DNA from: Hygrophila difformis
Taxonomy: Eukaryota > Streptophyta > Magnoliopsida > Lamiales > Acanthaceae
Length of the DNA stretch: 64,000 nt
NCBI GenBank assembly: GCA_030278955.1
Contig: JAOANR010000011.1
Location: 43,511,417 to 43,575,416 of the forward strand
Reading direction: 5' to 3'
The position numbers and the translations under genes are program-made. Shown piece by piece: positions 8,476-18,142 of the stretch. Each line of letters begins with the position of its first letter. Position 1 is the first letter of the stretch. Under the pieces are notes generated by a model, which saw only the letters and a list, made by a program, of their open reading frames with translations, was not told where the DNA came from and did not search any database.

Positions 8476-11049
8476 TCATCGTCCCGAAGGACCCGATACA
8501 CCGCGTCGCTCACGCACCCTACCAGACCCCGAAGGACCAACCTGAGCCCCAGAGGACGATGCCCCATGTCGCTGTGATGGACCAGCACCACCATCGTCCC
8601 GAAGCGTGATATAAGTGTACTGCAATGCATTGCCAAGCTCTTCAACAGTACATTCATCAGGTGTAGTCTCATACCGCTCCACGTAGGGCTGCAGGTACCC
8701 ACACACCATAGAGATGCGAGCGTATGGGTCCACCACGTGATGTGCATAACCAGGAAGTTCGCCGGCTGCCCGCGGGGGACAAAGAGAAGGTCGACAGTGT
8801 GTCCGATACCACTCCATATACGAGCCATCGCACTCCCATGGTGGTACCGCCAATCGACCTCGTCGCTCCTCGGGGAGTACATGGGTCTCCCAATCATCAA
8901 AAAAGTCAGCGTAAGCAGCAAAAGAAGCCCGTGTCCGAGCTGTGGGGCCCGCACTCCGATCAAGTCGATATGCATAAGGTATACGGGGGATGGTCTGAAC
9001 ATATCCGAACTGGCGTAATACCCTGTCCGGCAAATATGGCTCAACTATGTCCCCGGCGGATATCAATCCTTTGAAGAATGTAATCTCGGGACGGGGAGAG
9101 AACTGTCTCACGGTGCTGTAGGGATCCCATACAACCTTAATATAGAATATCATTTATAATTAGGTAGATGCAAAATGGAATAATAGGTAGAATCAATAAA
9201 AATGTCATACCTCGCCTGAAGTGAGCCCATCAATGCGTGCACGCATAGCCTGTATGCGTTCCAATGTTGGTCCCTCCTGTCTCGTCCGTCCCGCCCATCG
9301 AGTGGCCAATTCGTATCGAGGCTCGAATGCAGGATTGGGTTAAGGACGTGGGAGCGTCGGAAAATGCTCGTAAATCCATGCCTGTAACAACAACAATAAA
9401 ATGATTTAGTGTTAAACATGTTATGGTTAGAGCTTTACTTATTACTATGTAATTCAAATTGGTACCTCGAGAAGAGTGGTGAAGCCACAAAACTGTCTAG
9501 TGGATGCACGACATGCTGCACCCAGCTGATGATAGAGATAAGCAAGAACAGCTGTACCCCATGCGTAAGTCCTGAAACGCACCATATCCCGTAAATAATC
9601 CATCCAATACAGCTGCACCGAATCCCCACTCTTGTCGGGCAATAGTGTGGTGCCAAATAGGTACATAATATGAGCTCTGGCACAACCGAGCTGTCTATCA
9701 GGATCAAGCAATGTCATGCCGTCCATAAAGTAATCCTTCAACCATTTCATGGTCACCGACACCCCAAAGTTGCCACCCATCCCTTCCACAGCAGCCTGCA
9801 GTGGAATCCGAAAAAAGTGAGCAACATCAGCGGCGGATATCCTCTCTGACCTCTCCGGTAGTGCCACCGCATCGCCAACAACCACTAGTCCTGTAAGGTA
9901 GTGCACATCCTCTAGGGTGATAGTCATCTCCCCGAATGGCATATGAAAGCTGTTAGTCTCTGCATGCCACCACTCAATGAATGCCTGAATCAGTGTCTTG
10001 TTCGGGTGCAAGTATGAGGCCCGTTTCATATTAAGGAGGCCGGTACCCATCAGAAAGCGCCTGGTTCCTCTGGTGGTTTCATCCGCTGGGAAGTCCCACG
10101 ACTTAAATTTCGGGACGTGGTTATGTATCTTCATTGGCTGTCTCTCCTCGCCCCGGAGTATCGCACAGGCAATGTGCGACTCCCACTTAGTTAATAATGG
10201 CAACTCCTGATCATGGCCGGACTCACTACCCGACTCTTGATCTGATCCACTGCCCGACTCTGACTCTTGCTCTGATCCAGACTCTTCTGCATCTGATTCT
10301 GTGGGAGGAGATGGTGGTGTTGGAGGGGGCTCTGGTATGGCCAAAATATGTCCGGTAGCCTCGTCATATGCAGCCCGACGCTGTCGTCTGTATGAGGCCG
10401 TCTGTCGTACACGGACACCTAAGGGAATAAGATAACAAAATATATTAACATATGATTTAATATGATTTAAAAGAATACAAGAATAAAGGGAAAAAAAATT
10501 AAGGCACGGCCGGCCAGTAGTGGCCGGCCGCTGTACTAACCGAACGGCCAATAGTGGCCGTTCGGCTCTTGCCTGGAACGTCCATTAATGGACGTTCCCA
10601 AACCAACGGCCATGGTCAACCATGGCCGTTCCCTGTAAAGTAGAAAAATAAAAAAAAGGGAGGAACGTCCGAATCTGGACGTTCCTCCCCGGCCTGGCCG
10701 GCCATTGATGGCCGGCCACTTCCAAAACCAACGGCCACTCTTGGCCGGAACTCTCCATTCCCTGTATACGAAACCCTATACGAAAAATCAACCATCTCCA
10801 TTCCATCCCTCTGTATACACGAAAAAATAACCCATGTCTATTCCAGTCTCAACCATTCTCCATTCTCAAAATTAAACCAATCCATTCTCAAAGCTAACAA
10901 AGAAGACACTCAAAAACATAGAACATAGACAGATCTGAAAGAAAAAAACGAAAAATACCTTCTCCACCGTCTCCACCACCACGCTCGCCACCGCCGCCGC
11001 CGCCACGCCCTCCGCCGCCACGTGCCCTCCCTCCACGCGTCCTCGGCAT
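8476..11049 (-). pseudogene. Plant mobile domain (PMD, aminotransferase-like) gene with one nonsense codon
   Basis: The minus-strand exon model is 10959-11049, 9466-10418, 9211-9381 and 8476-9135, with GT-AG introns and matching phases over 625 codons. Exon 1 encodes an Arg/Gly-rich tail. Exon 2 starts with an acidic Ser/Glu-rich stretch and then the plant mobile domain (for example MTITLEDVHYLTGL and the WLKDYF and YLFGTTLLPD segments), the family of MAIN/MAIL1 and of PMD genes carried by MULEs. Exon 4 continues the C-terminal half and ends in a low-complexity Gly/Ser/Arg tail. The one defect I see is an in-frame TAA at 9340-9342, which would cut the protein to about 361 residues just after the main domain. 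It could be a recent inactivation, a sequencing error or a tolerated truncation. PMD function is not settled; host PMD proteins affect transposon silencing. Confidence 0.75.
10506..10747. repeat. Palindrome array 3 (GGCC/GTCC-type) in PMD intron 1
   Basis: Seven dyads: 10507-10530 (CGGCCGGCCA, spacer GTAG), 10541-10564 (CGAACGGCCA, ATAG), 10575-10598 (GGAACGTCCA, TTAA), 10605-10630 (AACGGCCATGG, TCAA), one centred near 10674 (13-bp arms GGGAGGAACGTCC), 10696-10717 (GGCCGGCCA, TTGA) and 10732-10747 (CGGCCA, CTCT). All sit in predicted intron 1 of the PMD gene (10419-10958), mirroring array 1 in the transposase gene. The arms differ from one another but stay self-complementary. Confidence 0.9.
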
Positions 11050-11215
11050 TTTTTGTTCACAGATTTGGTTTCTTCTTCGGGCTTCTTCAATTTTCTCCTT
11101 GTGTGTATTCTCCTTTGTGTGCCCTAGCTATCCCTTCCCTTTCCCCGATCTGTGTGTTTGTGTGTTTGTGTGTTTGTGTGTGTTGTGATAAATAAAATCC
11201 TGGACCACAAAATAT
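11050..11215. promoter_or_regulatory. 5' region of the PMD gene, with TGTGTTTG repeats
   Basis: Sequence upstream (minus strand) of the PMD start codon. It contains four or more tandem TGTGTTTG units (about 11151-11180), read on the minus strand as a CA-rich tract. A promoter is expected here, but I see no clear TATA box. Confidence 0.35.
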
Positions 11216-11265
11216 ACAAGACCGGGACTCCAAATTGATTACAAGACCGGGACTCCAAATTGATT
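11216..11265. repeat. Tandem duplication, 2 x 25 bp
   Basis: The unit beginning ACAAGACCGGGACTCC and ending AAATTGATT occurs twice in tandem, at 11216-11240 and 11241-11265, with no difference. It lies near the presumed right end of the MULE. Confidence 0.9.
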
Positions 11266-11309
11266 AAAAAGGGTAGAATGGGTAAATTGTTTTGTGTGTG
11301 CCTTAATCT

Positions 11310-11413
11310 ATATGTTTTTTGTGTGTATATGGGAAAAATAAGTGTGTCCATAACGGGAGCCATATGTTTTTTGTGTGTATATGGGAAAAATAAGTGTGTC
11401 CATAACGGGAGCC
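11310..11413. repeat. Tandem duplication, 2 x 52 bp
   Basis: A 52-bp unit starting ATATGTTTTTTGTG and ending AACGGGAGCC is repeated without change at 11310-11361 and 11362-11413. This could be a replication slip at the MULE edge or part of a tandem-repeat terminus. Confidence 0.9.
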
Positions 11414-12296
11414 TGGATTGAATACCTGGCCCAGTGGAAACGCAGTGCAAAGATCGGCTGCCAGAGTAGAGTCACCAAGTGGGGATACGACTACGACTGT
11501 TGGCAATTGGCATCCCAAGGCTTGCACCTTATTGAAAGTTTTTGGGGTCTATTTCAAGTTGGTGGATCGGAATCGAACGGATAAGTCTTCTTTTTGATTA
11601 ACCCTAGTGCGACGCCAAGCGCCTCCCAACTCCGCTGCTACCGCCGCCGCGCTGCTGTCTGCGTCGCGACTGTCCGCGCGCCTCCGCACCCGCCGTCTGT
11701 CTGGTTGAACGCCATTTTGTGTCCAGCCGCGCCCGCCGTTCAACTCCGCTGGTTGAACGCCCCCGTCGCCATTTTGTGTCAGCCGCCGTCTGTCTCCTAT
11801 CGCGCTGCGCGCCCCTCGCCGCCGCCGACATTGTTCTGCCTGCGAGGACCACCGCCACCGCTCGTTTGTTGCGCCTCCAGCCTAACTCCCGCTCGTACCT
11901 CCTGTTCCAATCTACAGTCCACCTTGACGTCGCTCCTCCGCCTTCGCGAAATCGTGGCGCGCCTGCCTACGCGAAAAGTCCGGGGATTCTCTCTGCAGCC
12001 TCTGTCCGCCGCTGCTGTCTGGGCGTTTTGTCGCCCTCCTTCGCTGGCGGTCTGAGTTCTGTCCGACGCATTTTGGGTTATTCCTGTGTGAACCCAATTC
12101 TTATCTCTGCTGTGTGAAATTGTTGCCCCTATCCTTGCTGCCTGTGTAAGAAGAAAAACAATTGGTTGTGTTGCTGTGAGAGAAAAGCTCATTCATATGA
12201 GGAAGGAAATCTCTCGAGTGCTGGTATTTTTGTGAAATTGCTGTGGCCGGATTCTTTGTGAGTCTTGTGGGTATGTTGGGGGTTGTTTGATGCACC
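11414..12296. other. GC-rich block, possibly an ancient 5' exon or UTR
   Basis: From about 11600 to 12060 the sequence is rich in CCGCC/CGCC and contains a partial internal duplication (GGTTGAACGCC and CGCCATTTTGTGTC each occur twice). Long frames exist on both strands, but they are compositional (Ala/Pro/Arg/Ser-rich) and match nothing I recognise. The block may be a former first exon or UTR of the locus whose T/G-rich intron follows. I do not call a gene. Confidence 0.35.
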
Positions 12297-13443
12297 CCAC
12301 TCAGGTATGAGGGATTTACATTAGGCAGATTTAGGATTCTCGTGGTCTGTGACTCCAAGTCTCCGTGACTGATTCAGATGATTGTCTTTTGTGGCATTTT
12401 TGTGCTTCTGATAATTTATATCTATGTGATTATTTGGCTGAGTCTGTATCCTATTCTATGGTTGCCTTAATCTTTGTGATTGGAAAATTCGTTGTGATTG
12501 CTAATATGCTGGCATCGATGGCCTTGTTTGAGTTTCTTGTTTGTTTGGCCTTTTTTGTTGTTGTTTTGTTTGTTTTTTGGCTTTTGTTTGTTTGTGTTCT
12601 TGTGAGTATATTTATTGTTTTAGGTTTTCCTTTATCTTTGAGCTTGTTTGTGTTTGTATGTATTTGATGTGACAATGATATTTTGTTTCTTCTGTGAATA
12701 TTTGAATGTTTTAGCTATTGAATCTGGACCATCTTTTACTGTATGCTTTAGAACATATTGATGTTGTCTGAATAATTGAGTACCTTAAATCAAACTTGAT
12801 TTTGCTTTTGTGTGTTAGATTTGACATTAATTTTTTGTTTGTTGTTAAATTGGATAACTAGGATGTATTATTAATTCTTGAGATTCTTTGTATTTTTTTT
12901 TTGAGGAGCCACTGAAGGCCTCGGAAAGGGGTGGTGGGAGCCCATGCCACACAAATTACAAAGGGGAATAAAAGGGAGGGATAGGGGGCCGGAGGGGATC
13001 GAACCTCCAACCTCCCGTTGGAAGCCTAGGATTTAACCACTTGGGCTAAGTCCTCATCCCCAAGCTTCTTTGTATTTGATTTGATATTACTATTCTTGTT
13101 GGTTAGTGGTATTCTTTTTCCTTGTTTGCTTGCTACTTGTGATTTGGCTAAATATGTGATGTGTACTTGATATTTAGTGTTTGAATTTTGTGTTTTGAAT
13201 AAGTGGTGTATGTTTTTGGCAATATGTTTGTGCATTAATTGAATTTGTGGTAGTGTACGCTTGCTTTGTGCTTATCTTTTTAAAATTAGTTGTACTTTTT
13301 TCGGTAAGTTTGTGTTTGTTAAGTGCATTAGTACCTGATTAATAGGTTTTTAGTAGTGTGTGTTTGGTTTCGAGTTTGTGACAAGATATGACAAATTATC
13401 TCTTCTACTTTGATTCTGTTAATTTATTTGAAAGTCTAAGCAA
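12297..13443 (+). repeat. T/G-rich intron-like unit A (duplicated at about 20846-21740)
   Basis: The segment starting GCACCCCACTCAGGTATGAG, with the later TCTGTGACTCCAAGTCTCCG and GGACCATCTTTTACTGTATG words, recurs in the same order at about 20846-21740. The strand is T- and G-rich with no reading frame, as in large plant introns. A SINE has inserted at 12896-13065. The copies are clearly diverged, so the duplication is old. Confidence 0.7.
12896..13065 (-). mobile_element. tRNA-derived SINE, well preserved
   Basis: A minus-orientation SINE with box A (TAGCCCAAGTGG) and box B (GGTTCGATCCC) readable on the minus strand, and an A-tail seen as plus-strand T's from about 12893. It is bordered by the 12-bp direct repeat TTCTTTGTATTT at 12884-12895 and 13066-13077. 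It is the best-preserved of the three family members here. It is not a tRNA gene: the 3' half departs from a tRNA and continues into a SINE body. Confidence 0.85.
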
Positions 13444-14639
13444 TATACTAGCAGTGTTATCAAAATGCCGCCATGGCGGGTGGCGGTGGCGGGATTTTGG
13501 CTCCCCGCCACGATATACCTTGCTCTGCCACAAGGGTATGCTGTGGCGGGGATGACGGCCATGGACCATGGCGGCGGCCATGGCGGTTATGGCGGATGCT
13601 TCTTGTAATTTCAGAAAATATGCAAACATCCGGAGATTTTTTGAAGATTTGTTGCTATTTTAGAAAGATTTAGGAAAGACCCGACCCAGATTCGGCTCGG
13701 ATCCGGCTTTAAAAATGAAATTAGGGTTAGGAATCACAATTTCGTACCATTTCTTCCCATATCAAACCCAACCTCCGGCGACTAGCGGAGGACTACCGGC
13801 GATGACGGCGAGCAACGGCAGGTCTCCGGCGAGCGACGACGAGCGGCGGCGGCGGTGGCGGCGAAGCAGGTTCTTATTTTCTGTTTCGTTGGCCTGATCG
13901 TCTCTCTGTTTCTGTTCGGTTCTTTCCGCTCTCTGTTTTTGTTCATTTTTTTCTCAGATAAACATTCCTTTTGTACTTCTATTTCTGTTTGGTCTCTGTT
14001 AACCAAGAATTTTTTTGATTGAATACTATTGAAGATGATTACAAGATTCACTGAAGTGAATGACAAGAATTTAAATAAAGCTGTAAAGAAATGAAAAATT
14101 GCAGAACGGAAAAACACGAAAGAAAACTTGCAGAAAGGAAATGGCAGAAAGTAAAGATAATGAAAGTGCGATTCCTCTTGGGGGTGTGTGGATGTCATTG
14201 GGATGAAACCACCGTCTATTTATAAGGAGGACCACGACATTCATCCTCTTGATGTGGACTGCAGCGTTACAAGCAATCACTTCCCTGATGTTGCGCCGCC
14301 TTAAATGTGTCAGATCCTCTCTTGGAGTAACTTCTTCTTTTGCTGACTCTCTCCCTTTGATGGCGCCCCATATTGAAGTCCCTTGATCCTCTCTGCTTTT
14401 AATGTGTCTTCAGAGTACCATAATCCCTCTCCAGTCTACTCTTATGGCGGCTTCTCACTACTTGGTCCTTATCCGGATAATTCTTGAATTGGATCGGGCC
14501 TCCCGAAAAATGGGTTGGACTAATTTAATTGGGCCTAATATTTTATGGGGTTAACAGATGCCCCCTTCGCGCAATTTGTCTGATTAGCCTTTTTAAGACA
14601 GATTTGCGCGTTTGATCTAGGTCCATTTAGACCAATGGT

Positions 14640-16440
14640 AAACCCAAAACACCTCAGTCGCCTGTCGTGTAATGCTGCTAGGCAGCTGCTGCTCCGCCGC
14701 GAGTGCCGCCATCGGGCCGCCGTCATCATCCTCCGGGCGCCGCCATCGAATCCTCGGCCGCCAAGCGCCATCCGTCAGGTCGCCATCATCGCCGTGGAGA
14801 GCCGCCATCGCTGCTACTGACACGCCGCCAATCTCTTTGTCGAAGGCGCCATTCGACGTGAAGGGCTGCCAAGGGTGTGAGCGTCGCCAAGCCCAACTCC
14901 AACCTTGCTCGCCGCCAGACGATGCAGCGCCGCCACCTCCTTGAGCCGCCATCAGCAGACGCGCCGCCAGCATGAGTTTTGGCCGCCAGCCTATGCGCCG
15001 TCAAGCAGACTCAGCCGCCAGCCCACGCTTCAGCCGCCAGCTCTCCACGCCAGCCGCCAGGTCCAACGCCGCCAGCATGAGTTTTGGCCGCCAGCCTATG
15101 CGCCGCCAAGTAGACTCAGCCGCCAGCCCAAGCTTCAGCCGCCAGCTCTCCACGCCAGCTGCCAGGTCTAGGGCCGCCAAGCAGACACGGGCCGCCAGCT
15201 CCTCTCACGAGCCGCCAGGTCGCCAGCCGCCATCCCCAGACGTGTCGCCAGCTCCTTGGTGGAGCCGCCAGCCCTCTCCTCGGCTGCCAAACCCACGCGA
15301 CGCAAGCCGCCAGCCGAGGGTCGTCCGCTGCCTGGTCTCGAGCGCCGCCAGTCACCACGCGCCGCCAGGTCTTTGCCAGCCGCCAGCCCTTGTTGAGCCG
15401 CCAGACCTTCACGCGCCGCCAACATACCCTCAGGCCGCCAGTCTCTTCGGGGAAGCCGCCAGCTTGCTCGAGTTCTAGGCGACCAGCTATGTGATAGCCG
15501 CCAATTGTCGCCGCCAGCGTACCTTCGCCCGGCCGCCAGCATACCCTCGCCCGGCCGCCAGCATATCCTCGCCCGGCCGCCAGCCTCGCCCGGCCGCCAG
15601 CTGCGTGGTAGCCGCCACTCGTCGCCGCCAGCCTCCCGAGTTGGGCCGCCAGCTTCATCCCGCTGCCTTCGCTTGCCTGCTGCCAACACTAGCGAGCCGC
15701 CAACCAGGTGTTCAAGCGCTGCCACGTCCGGAAGAAGCTGCCAACGAAGAGGCCGCCAGCGAAGGAGAGTGTCGCCATCTCCTACCCCCGAGCGCCGCCA
15801 GCCTTGATCGGAGCTGCCAGCCAATCGCCGCAAGCCGAACCTGCCGCCAGTCGGGGTGCCACCATCTGCTAGGCCGCCGTCAGCTCCTCTAGTCCGGGCC
15901 GCTGCTCGTGTTGATCTGTGTCTGCTCAGCATCTCAGCCGCCACTTTCTTGCCGCCGTTGGAAACGCCACAAGCCGCCACCAAAGGCACTTCGGCCGCCA
16001 CCCTGGTGCCTCAGCCGCCGTCGCAACACCCCGGCCGCCAGCTCTAAAGCTCCTCCAGGGCCGACGCCAGCCGCCAGGACGCTGCCTCGCTCCAGTCCCC
16101 TCTCTTTAGAGCTGCTTACCCTTCAGCCGGAGGAGAGCGCAACCAGCGAGAAGGAGCGTCCCCAGTGCCTCCTGCTCGGGTCGCCAGCGTCCTGCAGCGC
16201 CGCCACCCCGGAGAGCCGCCAGCGTCCTGCTCCTGCCGCCAAGTCTGAGGGCCGCCACCCATCGACGCGCCGCCAACCTGACCCGAGGGCTCCCAAACAT
16301 GCCAGCTGCCAGACTGCCACGCGCCACCAGCCTTGTCCTCGTCAGCCGCCAGCACACTGCAGTGCCGCCAGATCTGTCAGCCGCCAGCCATCATAAGCCG
16401 CTTGCGAGATCTGCTCAGGCCGCTACTCCTCATGCTCCAA
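14640..16440. repeat. Degenerate GCCGCCAG-motif array
   Basis: Roughly 1.5 kb of GC-rich DNA in which GCCGCCAG or close variants recur many dozens of times at irregular 8-40 bp spacing. Read on the minus strand (the element's sense strand) the word is CTGGCGGC. A 105-bp unit is tandemly duplicated at 14963-15067 and 15068-15172. Long frames on both strands are compositional. The block follows gag in the element's sense direction. Its origin is unknown. Confidence 0.85.
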
Positions 16441-16486
16441 CTACTCGGCCTTCTCCAAGGCCGCTGTTGATGGCGTCCCAGGGCCA

Positions 16487-18091
16487 CTATCCAGGATTTT
16501 TACCACCCAAGGTTACTGCATTGGCCACCACCCTTGGTTCGTCTTCCTCTTTACTGTGTTTCAATTCCTCAAAACGAGTCCTGTGTATAGGTAGACGCTT
16601 CTCATCTTGTTCCTCAAGGAATTTCTCCAAGCGGGACGCTCTCTCGGCCAACTGGGTAAGATCAATGCAATCCTGCACAATTAAATGCTCTTTCAATTTT
16701 GGCAACATATTCCCTACTGCAATATTGCCGATCTCCCTATCAGGGACCGCAGTTGCGCATCGGCTCTTAAGCCGCTGTAATCTATTGATAAATGTGATCG
16801 CCGCTTCATCGGCAAATTGTTTAGCATTAGTTAACTCTGCTAAACTAACACGTGTCAAAGCAGTGTAGAACCTATCGTGGAAGGCTCTCTCCAAATCAGC
16901 CCAACTCTGAATTGAATTAGGCTGCAAAGATGCATACCAAGCAAAGGCAGGTCCAGTAAGGGATGTACTGAACAGCCTCAGCTTCAGCCAATCATTGGCC
17001 GCCATCTCACCACATTGTGCAGTGAATCTGCCCACATGCTCTACAGTGGACTTTCTGTCGTCCCCCGAGAACACAGTAAATTCGGGCATCCTGAACCCTC
17101 TCGGATAGGGCTGCATCGTATCCACCCAGTCTGGATAGGGCTTTCTGTAAGTAGGCCGCTCTATCGGCCTTAATTGGATCCTGAAGTGCTGCTTCATCAT
17201 ATCTGCAAGTTGATCAGATGACACAGCGGGTGCCTCCATAGGAGGCAAGGCCGCTGGAGGTGTGGCATGAGACATGGCGGTTGGTGTGGTAGGTGTCGCT
17301 GCCATCCCATATAGTTGTGGCATCTGCCCCTTGGCGCTGGCTGCATACAAATAGGGTTCGGTACGGGAGTTGGTACTGGTATGGCGGCTGTGGGAGGCGT
17401 AGAAGGTGTCCAAGCCACTCCATATGGCTGTGGTGCCTGCCCCCCTTGCGTTGGCGAAATCCAACTAGGTTTTGGGGGCACCGCAATCGCTTGGCGTGAT
17501 GTCATGCCGAATGCATCGGTGACCGCCGTACAACCTGGTATAGCGCTGGCCGCCACCAAACAGCTTGATGAAGCATACATCGGTACGGGAGGTGCCGCAT
17601 AGCAGAAGTTCGGTATACTAAGTGCCGCAGGAGTGAAAACATGAGTGGATGGGAATGGGGGCAGACTCGCCAATCCTCCAAACTCTGAGAGTGGCGGCTG
17701 GCCAAAAGCAGTCCCCCAAGTCCTCTGCGGGCCGCCATACGGCCCTGGGATGGTTGGTGGCACATTTGTGCCATTCGCTGAAATGGAACCCTCTTGCGAA
17801 GTTCGCAGGGATCCACAAATCCTGTCAGTCTGATCGGCCATAGCAGGCCGCAACACGTCCATGAGATGCCTTGTAAGTAGAGGCATGAATTCGGCCATCG
17901 ATTCAGTCATCGATAGCCGCATCTGTTCCGAAAGGGATGGGACTTGCATTATCCCTTGTGATGGTTTGAGAGGTAGTCGCCGCATTATCGGCGTTCTTAG
18001 ATGGTGTTCTTACTGGAGTTTCTTCATGGAGCGACATTTCTTCAAATTTTTGTGTTAAGTCCCTTACTACTCGTCCAGATCTAAGTAGCAT
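16487..18091 (-). pseudogene. Retrotransposon gag polyprotein, frameshifted
   Basis: The likely start is at 18091 (first residues MLLRSGRVVRDL), close downstream of the primer-binding region. The reading then moves through three frames: 18091 to about 17950, about 17985 to about 17400, and about 17464 to 16487. That implies at least two frameshifts. The last part holds the retrotransposon gag (PF03732-type) core with the segment WADLERAFHDRFYTA, preceded by a Pro/Ala/Thr-rich linker. No CCHC zinc knuckle is visible before the frame ends. Gag proteins package retrotransposon RNA; this copy cannot do so intact. Confidence 0.8.
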
Positions 18092-18123
18092 ACACTCTAA
18101 GCGGATATGGTTTCCACTCGAGT

Positions 18124-18142
18124 CCCACTGGGCGTGCCAATT
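18124..18142 (-). other. Primer-binding site of the gag-bearing LTR element
   Basis: Directly inside the right LTR, the minus strand reads TTGGCACGCCCAGTGGGAC after a 2-nt gap. The position is right for a tRNA primer-binding site when the element is read on the minus strand. I did not assign the tRNA. Confidence 0.55.

Larger units (their letters stand above)
4240..11300. mobile_element. Mutator-like element (FAR1-OTU transposase plus PMD gene)
   Basis: A coherent two-gene DNA transposon. The plus-strand transposase-OTU gene and the minus-strand plant-mobile-domain gene converge on a central spacer at 7833-8475. The boundaries are estimates. The left noncoding end is rich in GGGCACACA/GATTGAATTGGGC words (4246-4405). 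The right end contains GTGTGTGCC followed by TTAATC (about 11296-11307), giving only a weak inverted match to GGATTAAGGGCACACA on the left. I did not find convincing long terminal inverted repeats or a 9-bp duplication, so it may be a non-TIR or end-eroded MULE. Three palindrome arrays (4670-4790, 8008-8214, 10506-10747) are part of it. Confidence 0.75.

Noticed and set aside
9454..10551. Start of the PMD protein at 10551
   Set aside because: That frame's N-terminus is translated from palindrome array 3. A splice acceptor at 10419-10420 joins in phase to an Arg/Gly-rich first exon starting at 11049.
11594..12117. 153- and 132-codon plus-strand frames
   Set aside because: Compositional GC-rich frames with no recognisable domain. 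Opposite-strand frames of similar length exist.
12896..13065. A tRNA gene on the minus strand (boxes A and B present)
   Set aside because: The tRNA-like part runs into a non-tRNA body and A-tail and is flanked by a 12-bp direct repeat, so it is a SINE.
14905..16868. Several overlapping 100-280 codon frames on both strands
   Set aside because: They are open because of the GCCGCCAG-rich composition. The products are low-complexity Ala/Arg/Gly/Pro/Ser and occur on both strands at once.
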